Part shown: one piece after another, positions 7,799-15,664 of the stretch | Numbering within the stretch: the stretch's first letter is position 1 | How the letters are laid out: the number at the start of each line of letters is the position of its first letter | Assembly: GCA_052033505.1 (NCBI GenBank) | Contig: JBPOJN010000093.1 | Span: forward strand, 1-32,404 | DNA from: JBPOJN01 sp052033505 | Lineage (GTDB): Bacteria > UBA10199 > JACPAL01 > GCA-016699445 | Direction: 5' to 3' | Length of the DNA: 32,404 bases | Translations under genes and position numbers: made by a program | Notes under the pieces: model-generated | The model's input: only the letters and a program-made list of their open reading frames with translations | What the model was told of the DNA's origin: nothing | The model's database searches: none

Positions 7799-8761
7799 AT
7801 GTCCAAAGGCTCCCCCAACATCTTGATTGTCGAGGGTAACGCCAAGCACCGGGCTCTGATCGAAGAGAAATTCCGTTCCACTTTTTCAAACCTCTCCCTC
7901 AAACATGCAGGCGACATCGCGCAAGCGACGCCTTTACTCGAAAAGCATGACTGGGATCTGGTGATCGTGAACTGGCAGCTCGCGGACGGCACGGCCCTCG
8001 AACTCATCCAGAAATTAGCCGCGGTCCGACCCGAGGCGGCGGTCGCGGTCCTCACGGAAGAAGCGGGCGCGATCGACATCGACGTCCCGGCGCATCACGG
8101 CGCGATCGAATTTTTCATGAAAGACCGGCGCACCCTCGAATACTTCAGCCAACGCGCGCAGCGCCTGATCGAAGCGAATGAACGGCTTTTGAGCCTCTTC
8201 CACCAAAAAACCAACACAGGCAGCGGTGCCAGCGATCCCGGGAAGTCTTTTCAGGACCCGCTGACGCACGTCTATAACCGCTCTTATTTCGACCACACCC
8301 TCGCGCGCGAACTCTCGCTCGCCAACCGCCATCGCTACGAGTTCGCGATGCTCTTGGTCGACATCGACGGATTCCCGCAATTAGCCGCTCAAAAAGGCCG
8401 CGCCTTCGCCGAAGACTGCCTCAAGAAACTCGCTTCCGCCCTCTCGCGTGCGACCCGGTCCGGCGACATCGTGGCGCGCTACAATGAAAATGCAAAACCC
8501 GCCTCGTCTCAAGAACAATTCGTCGCGCTCCTTCACCAATGCCGCAAATCCGACGCCGTGCGCTGCGCGAACCGCATCTTCAAACTCTTAAAAGAACAGT
8601 CCCAAGACAAGGCAGGCCAGGAACTTTTCACGGTCAGCATCGGAATCCTGCACTACCAAGGCGAAACCAAGACCCTCTTCCCGCAAGACTTGATCGACGA
8701 CGCCCGCCGCGCCTTGCTCTCGGCGAAGTCCTTGGGCGTCTCTCGTTACGCGTTTGCCTGA
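7799..8761 (+). CDS. Degenerate receiver-GGDEF protein
   Basis: The product is 320 residues: a CheY-like receiver (about 5-125) joined to a GGDEF fold (about 150-320). Both active sites look dead. In the receiver the phospho-accepting aspartate is N58 in VIVNWQLADG, and the upstream acidic pair is reduced to VEGN; the conserved Thr (VLTEE) and Lys (K108) remain. In the GGDEF part, DPLTHVYNRSYF and the metal-binding LLVDID are kept, but the GGDEF loop is replaced by a longer stretch (residues 229-240, NENAKPASSQEQ), which breaks the c-di-GMP synthase signature. The final VSIGI strand is normal. It is probably a scaffold, a GTP sensor or a partner-binding protein rather than a cyclase. An ATG at 7775 would add eight residues; the one at 7799 starts right at the fold. 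Neither has a clear ribosome site. Confidence 0.85.
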   Translation: MSKGSPNILIVEGNAKHRALIEEKFRSTFSNLSLKHAGDIAQATPLLEKHDWDLVIVNWQLADGTALELIQKLAAVRPEAAVAVLTEEAGAIDIDVPAHHGAIEFFMKDRRTLEYFSQRAQRLIEANERLLSLFHQKTNTGSGASDPGKSFQDPLTHVYNRSYFDHTLARELSLANRHRYEFAMLLVDIDGFPQLAAQKGRAFAEDCLKKLASALSRATRSGDIVARYNENAKPASSQEQFVALLHQCRKSDAVRCANRIFKLLKEQSQDKAGQELFTVSIGILHYQGETKTLFPQDLIDDARRALLSAKSLGVSRYAFA

Positions 8762-8818
8762 TCCTACGTGACCGTCTTTGTTGCTTCTTTCCCGAAACCT
8801 CATTATAGAAATTTCCCC

Positions 8819-9946
8819 ATGAAAAATATTTTCCGGCTTTTTTTTCCCATTCTCTTTTTGTTCGCGGCTTGCGGTTCTTCCCAGAATCCGAATGAAATCC
8901 TGATCGGAGAATACGGGAGTTTGACCGGCGGAACGGCGACGTTCGGGCAGTCCACACATAAAGGCATGGAGCTCGCGACCGAGGAGATCAACGCCGTGGG
9001 CGGATTGCTCGGAAAAAAAATCAAAGTCGTGACCGTCGATGATCAAAGCCGGCCGGAAGAAGCCAAGACGGCCGTGCTGAAACTCATCCGTCAGAACGAA
9101 GTCCGCGCGATCGTAGGCGAAGTCGCTTCTTCGCGGAGCTTGGCCGCCGCGCCGGAATGTCAAAAGGCCAAGATCCCGATGATCTCCCCCGCTTCCACGA
9201 ATCCGAAGGTCACCGAGATCGGCGATTTCATTTTCCGCGCCTGTTTCATCGATACGTTCCAGGGCGAGGCGATGGCAAAATTCGCGTTTGAAAAACTGAA
9301 GGTCCGGCGCGTCGCGATCCTGAAAGACATCAAGAACGACTATTCCATGGGGTTGGCGGACTTTTTCGATAAGACGTTCCGCGCCTTGGGTGGCGAAGTC
9401 GTCGGGGCGGAGTCGTATTCGGAAGGCGATATCGAATTCCGCGCGCAGTTGACGACGTTGAAAGGCTTGAAACCCGAAGCCGTCTTCGTGCCGGGCTATT
9501 ATACCGAAGTTGGCCTCATCGCGCGGCAGGCGCGGGAATTGGGTCTGACCGTCCCGCTCATGGGCGGCGACGGATGGGATTCGCCGAAGACCGTCGAAAT
9601 CGGCGGAGACGCCGTGAACGGTTATTATTTTTCCAACCATTACGCCGCCGACGATCCGAACCCGACGGTCCAGAATTTCATCGCGAAATTTAAAAATAAA
9701 TACGGCGAAATCCCCGACGCCATGGCGGTCTTGGGCTACGACGCCGCGGGTCTCCTGTACGACGCGATCAAGCGCGCGGGTTCCGACGAACCGCAAAAAA
9801 TCCGCGACGCCTTGGCCGCCACGCGCGACTATCAAGGCGTGTCGGGGTCGCTCACGATGGACGAAAACCGGAATGCCAAGAAACGCATCGTGATCCTGAA
9901 GATCGAAAACGGCGCGATCAAATTCGCCGATGCGATGACGCCCTAA
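8819..9946 (+). CDS. livK: Branched-chain amino acid ABC transporter, substrate-binding lipoprotein
   Basis: This is the periplasmic binding component of a LIV/HAAT-type importer. The 375-residue product begins with a lipoprotein signal (MKNIFRLFFPILFLFAACG, lipobox FAAC with C18), so it is membrane-tethered. The mature part has the two-lobed type I fold hallmarks: IGEYGSLTGGTATFGQSTHKG, GLLGKKIKVVTVDDQSRPEEA, an AIVGEVASSRSLA stretch, MISPASTNP, and FRACFIDTFQG. The set SPASTNP and FRACFIDT resembles Leu/Ile/Val/Thr binding proteins, but specificity cannot be fixed from the sequence. A GTG at 8768 would add 17 residues before the signal and is less likely. It is the first gene of the liv operon; livH follows after 14 bases. 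Confidence 0.93.
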   Translation: MKNIFRLFFPILFLFAACGSSQNPNEILIGEYGSLTGGTATFGQSTHKGMELATEEINAVGGLLGKKIKVVTVDDQSRPEEAKTAVLKLIRQNEVRAIVGEVASSRSLAAAPECQKAKIPMISPASTNPKVTEIGDFIFRACFIDTFQGEAMAKFAFEKLKVRRVAILKDIKNDYSMGLADFFDKTFRALGGEVVGAESYSEGDIEFRAQLTTLKGLKPEAVFVPGYYTEVGLIARQARELGLTVPLMGGDGWDSPKTVEIGGDAVNGYYFSNHYAADDPNPTVQNFIAKFKNKYGEIPDAMAVLGYDAAGLLYDAIKRAGSDEPQKIRDALAATRDYQGVSGSLTMDENRNAKKRIVILKIENGAIKFADAMTP

Positions 9947-9960
9947 ATGCCCCTATTCTA

Positions 9961-10866
9961 ATGTCAGAATTCCTGCAACAAACTATCAACGGCCTGACCT
10001 GGGGCGGCATCTACGCCCTGATCGCCCTAGGCTACACGATGGTTTACGGCGTCCTGAGGCTGATCAACTTCGCGCACGGCGATATTTACATGATCGGCGC
10101 GATGACGGGTTACTACGCCGCGAGATGGTTAGGCGGGACGACGTCCGAAGGCTCCGCCGGAAAACTATTGGCGGTCGTGGCCATATCGATGGCGGTCTGC
10201 GGGGCCTTGGGCGTCGTGATCGAACGCGTCGCCTACCGGCCTCTCAGAAACGCACCCCGGGTTGCTTTGCTCATCACCGCGATCGGCGTGTCCTTGCTCC
10301 TCGAATACGGCGGTCAGAAACTCTTCGGTGCCGATCCGAAATTCTTCTCGCAAATCATTCCCAGCCGGCCGCTCCTACAGACGCAAGGCTTGGTGATCAA
10401 CAACATCCAAACCATCATCCTGGTCCTCTGTTTCGTTTTGATGGCCGCTCTTTATCTCATCGTGCAGCATACGAAGATCGGCAAAGCCATGCGCGCCATT
10501 TCGTTTTCGCAGGCCGCGGGCCGCTTCGTCGGCATCCCGATCGATCGCGTGGTCTCGATCACCTTCTTCATCGGCTCATCGCTCGCCGGAGCTGCAGGCG
10601 TGCTGGTGAGTTTGGCGAACCCCAAGATCGATCCCCTCATGGGCATCATGCCGGGGCTGAAGGCCTTCATCGCAGCCGTCTTGGGCGGCATCGGCAACAT
10701 CCCTGGTGCGCTCGCGGGCGGATTGATCTTAGGGCTCACCGAGACCTTCGTGACGGCTTATATTTCTTCGACGTACCGCGACGCCTTGGCGTTTTTGATT
10801 TTAATCCTGATCTTGCTGCTGCGGCCCGCCGGGCTTTTCGGAAAAGCGGTCAAGGAGAAGGTCTAA
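9961..10866 (+). CDS. livH: Branched-chain amino acid ABC transporter permease LivH
   Basis: LivH is one of two membrane permeases of the importer. The 301-residue product has the family start (FLQQTINGLTWGGIYALIALGYTMVYGVLRLINFAHGD), with about eight hydrophobic segments, the cytoplasmic coupling-loop stretch TKIGKAMRAISFSQAAGRFVGIPIDR, and the closing GIMPGLKAFIAAVLGGIGNIPGALAGG that characterises LivH. The start is an ATG 14 bases after the livK stop, with no recognisable Shine-Dalgarno, so translation may depend on livK. The next gene begins one base after the stop codon. The full length and motifs are intact. Confidence 0.95.
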   Translation: MSEFLQQTINGLTWGGIYALIALGYTMVYGVLRLINFAHGDIYMIGAMTGYYAARWLGGTTSEGSAGKLLAVVAISMAVCGALGVVIERVAYRPLRNAPRVALLITAIGVSLLLEYGGQKLFGADPKFFSQIIPSRPLLQTQGLVINNIQTIILVLCFVLMAALYLIVQHTKIGKAMRAISFSQAAGRFVGIPIDRVVSITFFIGSSLAGAAGVLVSLANPKIDPLMGIMPGLKAFIAAVLGGIGNIPGALAGGLILGLTETFVTAYISSTYRDALAFLILILILLLRPAGLFGKAVKEKV

Positions 10867-10867
10867 G

Positions 10868-11725
10868 ATGTTCAACGCCTACTACGTCCAAATCCTGTCG
10901 CTGGTGGGCATCAACATCATCATGGGATTATCGCTCAACTTAATCAGCGGACTGGCGGGACAGTTTTCGCTCGGGCACGCGGGTTTTATGGCGGTCGGCG
11001 CCTACGCGTCCGCGGTGCTGACGACGGTCCTGCGCGCGCCTTTGTTATCGCTGCTTTCTTTCCTGCCGGTCCCGATCGCCGAACCCGTACTTTTTTTAAG
11101 CGCCCTGGCCTTCGGCGGGATCTTGGCCGCGGTGGCCGGACTCTTAGTCGGCATCCCGACCTTGCGGCTTAAAGGCGATTACTTAGCGGTCATGACGTTG
11201 GGTTTCGGCGAAATCATCCGCGTGATCATTTTAAATACGGAATCCATCGGCGGGGCGCGCGGCTTGGGCGACATCCCGGAATACGCTGGACCCGGCTGGA
11301 TTTTCTTCTTCGCAGCGCTGACGTATCTCGTCATTCATCGCATGGTCCGTTCGATGAAGGGCAAGGCCTTGCTCGCGATCCGGGACGACGAGATCGCCGC
11401 CGAATCGATCGGCATCCCGACGGCGCGCTACAAAATCCTCGCGTTCACGATCGGGGCTTTCTTCGCGGGCGTGGGCGGAGGCCTTTTCGCGCATCTCTTC
11501 ACGTATCTGCACACGAACTCGTTTTCGTTCCTGCGCTCGGTCGAATTCGTGGCGATCATCGTGTTGGGCGGCATGGGATCGCTTTTGGGAACCGTCGTCG
11601 CGGCCGCCTTGCTGACGGTCCTTCCGGAGCTTTTACGAGACGCTCAAGATTGGCGCATGATCATCTACGCGGCACTCCTGATCTGCATGATGCTCTTCCG
11701 CGAGTACGCGAGGAAAAAGTCATGA
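10868..11725 (+). CDS. livM: Branched-chain amino acid ABC transporter permease LivM
   Basis: LivM is the partner permease of LivH. At 285 residues it lacks the extra N-terminal segments of the E. coli protein, as is usual outside the enterics. Family signatures: LSLNLISGLAGQFSLGHAGFMAVGAYASAVL, the cytoplasmic loop RLKGDYLAVMTLGFGEIIRVI, then GGARGLG, and SMKGKALLAIRDDEIAAESIGI followed by KILAFTIGAFFAGVGGGLFAH, then EFVAIIVLGGMGSLLGTVV. An AAGGAGAAGG sequence just before the ATG is the best ribosome site in this operon. The stop overlaps the livG start as ATGA. Confidence 0.95.
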   Translation: MFNAYYVQILSLVGINIIMGLSLNLISGLAGQFSLGHAGFMAVGAYASAVLTTVLRAPLLSLLSFLPVPIAEPVLFLSALAFGGILAAVAGLLVGIPTLRLKGDYLAVMTLGFGEIIRVIILNTESIGGARGLGDIPEYAGPGWIFFFAALTYLVIHRMVRSMKGKALLAIRDDEIAAESIGIPTARYKILAFTIGAFFAGVGGGLFAHLFTYLHTNSFSFLRSVEFVAIIVLGGMGSLLGTVVAAALLTVLPELLRDAQDWRMIIYAALLICMMLFREYARKKS

Positions 11726-12486
11726 GTCCCTTGCTGGAAGTCAGACAATGCTCATTGTCTTTCGGCGGCTTGAAAGCGCTGACAAACTTAGATCTCACGA
11801 TCGCCCCGGGTGAACTCTTGGCCGTCATCGGGCCCAACGGCGCGGGGAAAACGACTTTCTTCAATATCTTAACCGGGCTCTACACACCCGACGCGGGTGA
11901 AGTGACCTTCGACGGGCATTCTTTAAAAAAGCTCCCTCCCTTCAAAATCAATCGCTTAGGCATCGCGCGAACTTTTCAAAACATCCGTCTCTTCGGCGAC
12001 CTCTCCGTCGCGGACAACGTGGAAATCGCTTATCATCATCGGCTGAAATCTTCGTTCTTCGGCGCGAGTTTGGGCACCCCGAAAAGCCGACGTGAAGAAA
12101 ACGAAAAACGCGAAGACGCGTTGCGATTGCTGAAATTTTTCGGCTTGGAGACGCGCCCGGCCGAACGCGCGAAAAATCTGCCGTACGGCGACCAGCGCCG
12201 CGTGGAAATCGCGCGCGCGCTCGCGACGGGACCGAAGCTGCTCTTGCTCGACGAACCCGCCGCCGGCATGAACCCCGTCGAGAAAAAAGAACTCATGGAA
12301 CTCATCCGGAACCTGCAGAAGGATTTCGGCCTCACGATCCTCTTGATCGAACACGACATGAGCGTCGTCATGAATCTCTGCCCCCGCATCGTCGTCTTGG
12401 ATTACGGCCTCAAGATCGCCGAAGGTTCGCCCGAAGACATCCGCAAAAATCCGAAAGTCATCGAAGCGTATCTTGGGAAAGCCTGA
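11722..12486 (+). CDS. livG: Branched-chain amino acid ABC transporter ATP-binding protein LivG
   Basis: LivG is one of the two ATPases of the importer. The 254-residue product has Walker A GPNGAGKTTFFN, the LivG-type signature LPYGDQRRVEIARALA, Walker B LLLLDEPAAGMNP, and the switch histidine in LLIEHDMSVVM. The Q-loop is in ARTFQNIRLF. A C-terminal IAEGSPEDIRKNPKVIEAYLG is standard. I chose the ATG at 11722 because it overlaps the livM stop (ATGA), GAGGAAAA precedes it, and the fold starts immediately. The next liv gene, livF, is not adjacent: an unrelated nuclease gene occupies 12500-13543. Confidence 0.96.
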   Translation: MSPLLEVRQCSLSFGGLKALTNLDLTIAPGELLAVIGPNGAGKTTFFNILTGLYTPDAGEVTFDGHSLKKLPPFKINRLGIARTFQNIRLFGDLSVADNVEIAYHHRLKSSFFGASLGTPKSRREENEKREDALRLLKFFGLETRPAERAKNLPYGDQRRVEIARALATGPKLLLLDEPAAGMNPVEKKELMELIRNLQKDFGLTILLIEHDMSVVMNLCPRIVVLDYGLKIAEGSPEDIRKNPKVIEAYLGKA

Positions 12487-12499
12487 AAAAAGTGTTTTT

Positions 12500-13543
12500 A
12501 TGAAAAACTCACGATCTAAACCCTTAAAAAAAATCAACCACCGGCCCAAAGGTTTAGAAACGGACGACTTTCGCAAAGTCGTCACCATGATTCAGGATTC
12601 CCGCCATCGGACACTTAAGGCAGTCAATACCGAACTCATTTCACTCTATTGGCGGGTTGGGGAATATATTAGCCTTAAAATTTCTTCGGAGGGCTGGGGC
12701 AAAAACACCGTCGTAGAACTTTCTCATTTTATTCAAAAACGAGACCCTGAAATTCGCGGATTCTCACCTCAAAACCTATGGAGAATGAGGCAATTCTTTG
12801 AAACTTATCGAGGCCAACCAAAACTCTCAACATTGTTGAGAGAACTTCCTTGGTCTTCCAACCTCCATATACTCACCAAAACTAAGACTCCCGCGGAAAG
12901 AGAGTTTTATCTTCGGATGGCTAAAACCGAAGGTTGGCAAGTCCGCGAGCTTGCTCGCCAAATTGATAGTTCCCTTTTTGAAAGAGCTATTCTTAATCCT
13001 CCAAAAGTCTCGGCAGCGCTGAGACAATTGCACCCTGCTGCAAACGAGGCCTTCAAAGACTCCTACCTGATCGACTTTCTAAACCTTCCCGACGGCCATT
13101 CTGAACGAGATTTAGAGCAAGGGTTAGTGACTAATCTTCGACGGTTTTTGATCGAACTGGGCTCAGACTTTGCGTTTGTCGGGGAACAGGTCCGCTTACA
13201 GGTCGGAGGAAAAGACTTTGCTCTCGATCTCCTCTTCTTCCATCGCGGTCTCAATTGCCTCGTCGCCATCGAACTCAAGATCGACGAATTTCAACCGGAG
13301 TATCTCGGTAAACTCGAGTTTTATTTGGAAGCTTTGGACCGGGACATGCGCAAACCTCATGAGAAGCCCTCCATTGGCGTTCTTCTCTGCGCTACTAAAG
13401 ACAACGAGGTCGTTGAATACGCACTGAGTCGCTCGACATCGCCGGCATTGATTGCCGAATATCAAACCAAGCTGCCCGACAAAAAACTGCTCCAACGAAA
13501 GCTGCATGAGTTTTACCAATTAGCGAGCCCACAATTGAAATAA
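12500..13543 (+). CDS. yhcG: PD-(D/E)XK nuclease family protein (YhcG/DUF1016)
   Basis: The 347-residue product has the two-part YhcG layout. The N-terminal DUF1016 region (about 20-185) reads LKAVNTELISLYWRVGEYI, LSHFIQKRDPEIRGFSPQNL and WRMRQFFETY. The C-terminal nuclease has D243 (ALDLLFFHR) and E258-x-K260 (AIELK), followed by FQPEYLGKLEFYLEALD. These fit a metal-dependent PD-(D/E)XK endonuclease; substrate and role are not well established for the family, which is often found near restriction-modification genes. It lies between livG and livF, 13 bases after one and 2 before the other, in the same direction. Its codons are visibly richer in A and T than those of the liv genes, which suggests later acquisition. 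No transposase, inverted repeats or target duplication flank it. Confidence 0.93.
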   Translation: MKNSRSKPLKKINHRPKGLETDDFRKVVTMIQDSRHRTLKAVNTELISLYWRVGEYISLKISSEGWGKNTVVELSHFIQKRDPEIRGFSPQNLWRMRQFFETYRGQPKLSTLLRELPWSSNLHILTKTKTPAEREFYLRMAKTEGWQVRELARQIDSSLFERAILNPPKVSAALRQLHPAANEAFKDSYLIDFLNLPDGHSERDLEQGLVTNLRRFLIELGSDFAFVGEQVRLQVGGKDFALDLLFFHRGLNCLVAIELKIDEFQPEYLGKLEFYLEALDRDMRKPHEKPSIGVLLCATKDNEVVEYALSRSTSPALIAEYQTKLPDKKLLQRKLHEFYQLASPQLK

Positions 13544-13545
13544 TC

Positions 13546-14271
13546 ATGGACATCCTAACGATCGAAAACCTGCAGGTGCACTACGGCGCGATCCACGCGC
13601 TGAAAGGCGCGTCTTTATCCGTGGGTGCGGGCGAAATCGTGACGATCATCGGATCCAACGGAGCCGGGAAATCCACCCTGCTGCGCGCCGTTTCTGGGAT
13701 TTTAAAACCCACTTCCGGGCATATCCGCTACACACCCGCCGGAGCCGAAACGCTTTCCTTGGAAAAATTGCCGTCCCACACGATCGTCGCCGCCGGCGTG
13801 GCCCAAGTTCCGGAAGGCCGGCAAATCTTCCCGAATCTCACAGTGAAGGAAAACTTGGAATTGGGAGCGTATGCGCGGCAGGGAAAGTTCTCTCAGGAAG
13901 AAGAATTCGGAAAAGTTTTCAAACTCTTCCCGCGATTAAAGGAGCGTCTGCCTCAGACCGCCGGAACGCTTTCCGGCGGTGAGCAACAAATGCTCGCGAT
14001 CGGCCGCGCGCTGATGGCCAAGCCGCAATTATTGATCTTGGATGAACCTTCGTTGGGTATCGCCCCGACCCTGGTCGAACAGATCTTCGAAACTTTACGG
14101 ACGATCAACGCCCAAGGCGTTTCGATCTTACTCGTCGAACAAGACGCATCCTTGGCCTTGGAGACCGCTCATCGCGCTTACGTACTGGAAACGGGGACGA
14201 TCACGTTGAGCGGAGAGGCCAAGTCTCTGCAAAATCACCCTGAAGTGCGGCGCGCGTATTTAGGATTGTGA
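13546..14271 (+). CDS. livF: Branched-chain amino acid ABC transporter ATP-binding protein LivF
   Basis: LivF is the second ATPase of the importer and works with LivG. The 241-residue product has Walker A GSNGAGKSTLLRAVSG, signature LSGGEQQMLAIGRALM, Walker B LLILDEPSLGIAP and the switch region LLVEQDASLAL. VPEGRQIFPNLTVKENLELGA is characteristic of LivF. The gene begins two bases after the YhcG stop and has no visible ribosome site of its own, so its translation probably depends on the end of the nuclease gene. Its 3' end overlaps the 3' end of the convergent AI-2E permease gene by 12 bases. Confidence 0.96.
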   Translation: MDILTIENLQVHYGAIHALKGASLSVGAGEIVTIIGSNGAGKSTLLRAVSGILKPTSGHIRYTPAGAETLSLEKLPSHTIVAAGVAQVPEGRQIFPNLTVKENLELGAYARQGKFSQEEEFGKVFKLFPRLKERLPQTAGTLSGGEQQMLAIGRALMAKPQLLILDEPSLGIAPTLVEQIFETLRTINAQGVSILLVEQDASLALETAHRAYVLETGTITLSGEAKSLQNHPEVRRAYLGL

Positions 14272-15318
14272 GTATTCTTTACGGTAGATCTGAATCAACG
14301 TCAGGAATAAAGCCAACATCACCGGCCCCAAGAAAACCCCGATCATACCGTAGTACGCTAAGCCTCCGAGGATCGAGAGGAAGAGAAAGAGAGTCGGGAG
14401 CTTTGTTTTTTCTCCGATCAGCAGCGGCTTGAGGAAATTATCCACCGTGCTGATGACTAAGGCTCCCCACAAAAAGAGAATGAGGGATTTCCCCCAGTGG
14501 CCGTTCAAATAAAGATAAACCGCCGAAGGCAACCAAACCAAAATCGCACCTCCGACCGGCACCAACGCTAAAAACGCGATCAAGAGTGCCAAGAATAAAG
14601 GGAACGGAACGCCCAAAATCCAGAATGCCAACCCGGCCAATACCGCTTGAACGCCCCCGGTGACGACCAAGCCGCGCACGACCGCAGAGACCGTGGTCGA
14701 GAGCCGTGCGAAGACGAACTCCTTGTTCTCCTTCGTCATCGGAAAGAGATCTTTGATCCCCTTCACCATACCCTCCCCATCCCTTAAGAAGAAAAAGAGG
14801 ATGATCACCACCACCAAATAGTGGATCAGGAACAACACGAAATTCGTGGCCCCCGATTGGATCTGCCCGACAATGGCCTGGGAGACGGACTGGGCCGCGC
14901 GCCCGAGCAAGGGAACCAACTGGATGTTCAAAGACGAAGTTTTCTCGACGATTTTATCCCACACGACGCGCAAGGGCGAATTCAGCATTTGATCGAAAAC
15001 CGCCTCATAGCGACGCTCCCCCATCCACGTTCCCACCTGCGCATAAAACTGCAGAACTTCCTGCACCAAGGCCCCAGAGAAAAAGATCATGGGTCCCGCC
15101 GTGAGCAAGATAACGACGAAGACGGTCAGCCCCGCGGCGACCGTGCGGCGGCCTTTGCATTTTTTCCGGAAGAAAAGAAACACCGGATAAAACACCATCG
15201 CGGCGATCACAGCCCAGACCAGTGGAACCAGGAAGATTTTGAAGATCCCGACCAGCTGCAGGAAAATCACGACGAGCAGGACGAAGAACGAAAGTATGAA
15301 AAGCTGGCGCTGATTCAT
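14260..15318 (-). CDS. AI-2E family transporter (PerM/YdiK-like permease)
   Basis: The 352-residue polytopic protein has two N-terminal membrane helices (about 8-50), a further pair (about 60-85), a soluble middle region (about 90-150), and a C-terminal block of four or more helices ending in GGLAYYGMIGVFLGPVMLALFLTLIQIYRKEY, where the GxxGxxxGPV-type signature of the family is seen. Members export small molecules or act as antiporters; the AI-2 name reflects a few studied cases and does not fix the substrate here. The gene begins one base after the stop of the small lipoprotein gene, so the two form an operon, and converges with livF. Confidence 0.9.
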   Translation of the reverse strand: MNQRQLFILSFFVLLVVIFLQLVGIFKIFLVPLVWAVIAAMVFYPVFLFFRKKCKGRRTVAAGLTVFVVILLTAGPMIFFSGALVQEVLQFYAQVGTWMGERRYEAVFDQMLNSPLRVVWDKIVEKTSSLNIQLVPLLGRAAQSVSQAIVGQIQSGATNFVLFLIHYLVVVIILFFFLRDGEGMVKGIKDLFPMTKENKEFVFARLSTTVSAVVRGLVVTGGVQAVLAGLAFWILGVPFPLFLALLIAFLALVPVGGAILVWLPSAVYLYLNGHWGKSLILFLWGALVISTVDNFLKPLLIGEKTKLPTLFLFLSILGGLAYYGMIGVFLGPVMLALFLTLIQIYRKEYSQS

Positions 15319-15319
15319 C

Positions 15320-15604
15320 TCAGTAACCGCTCTGTTGCTCGGGGGTGACTTCGGGCGGCGAAGACGGGACGCTCTCGGGCATGGACTCCGGCGACACCGG
15401 AACCCTTTCGATCACGGGAGCTTCTTCGGGTTCGGCGGGTTCGGGAGCCGGCTTCAAAGCCTCGGGGTTTTCGCGCACGATCTCCTGCCCTTCACCCGCG
15501 TCTCCCGCGTTCGGCGATTTCTTCTGAAAATCACAGCCCGCGGAGGCCAGAAAAACGCTGAAACCCAAGAAAGCGGCGAGCGGCGTTTGTGTCCAAAATC
15601 TCAT
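15320..15604 (-). CDS. Small Pro/Glu-rich lipoprotein
   Basis: The 94-residue product has a lipoprotein signal (MRFWTQTPLAAFLGFSVFLASAGC, split here as signal and C24). An Asp follows the cysteine, which in E. coli would favour retention in the inner membrane. The rest is low complexity, rich in Pro, Glu, Ala and Ser (PAPEPAEPEEAP and similar), and probably an extended tether. I recognise no domain. The start at 15604 follows a GGGGG ribosome-like run; another ATG twelve bases upstream would only add four residues. The gene is translationally linked to the AI-2E permease (one-base gap) and is divergent from the PBP gene, with 60 bases between the two starts that must include promoters. Confidence 0.75.
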   Translation of the reverse strand: MRFWTQTPLAAFLGFSVFLASAGCDFQKKSPNAGDAGEGQEIVRENPEALKPAPEPAEPEEAPVIERVPVSPESMPESVPSSPPEVTPEQQSGY

Positions 15605-15664
15605 AAATCCCCCCATGAAGGAACATTTGACGATAAAGCCCGATTCGAATACCTAGCGGCCCCT

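Noticed and set aside
8588..9835. 415-residue open frame on the minus strand, antisense to livK
   Set aside because: It is a shadow of the GC-rich livK and the end of the preceding gene: no motif, ribosome site or domain, while livK has a full signal and fold.
12473..13560. Insertion sequence or integron carrying the nuclease gene
   Set aside because: No transposase, integrase, terminal inverted repeat or target duplication is visible at either side.
15335..15664. 110-codon extension in frame upstream of the PBP start
   Set aside because: The stretch runs antisense to the small lipoprotein gene. The ATG at 15665 begins right at the membrane anchor, so the extension is not coding.
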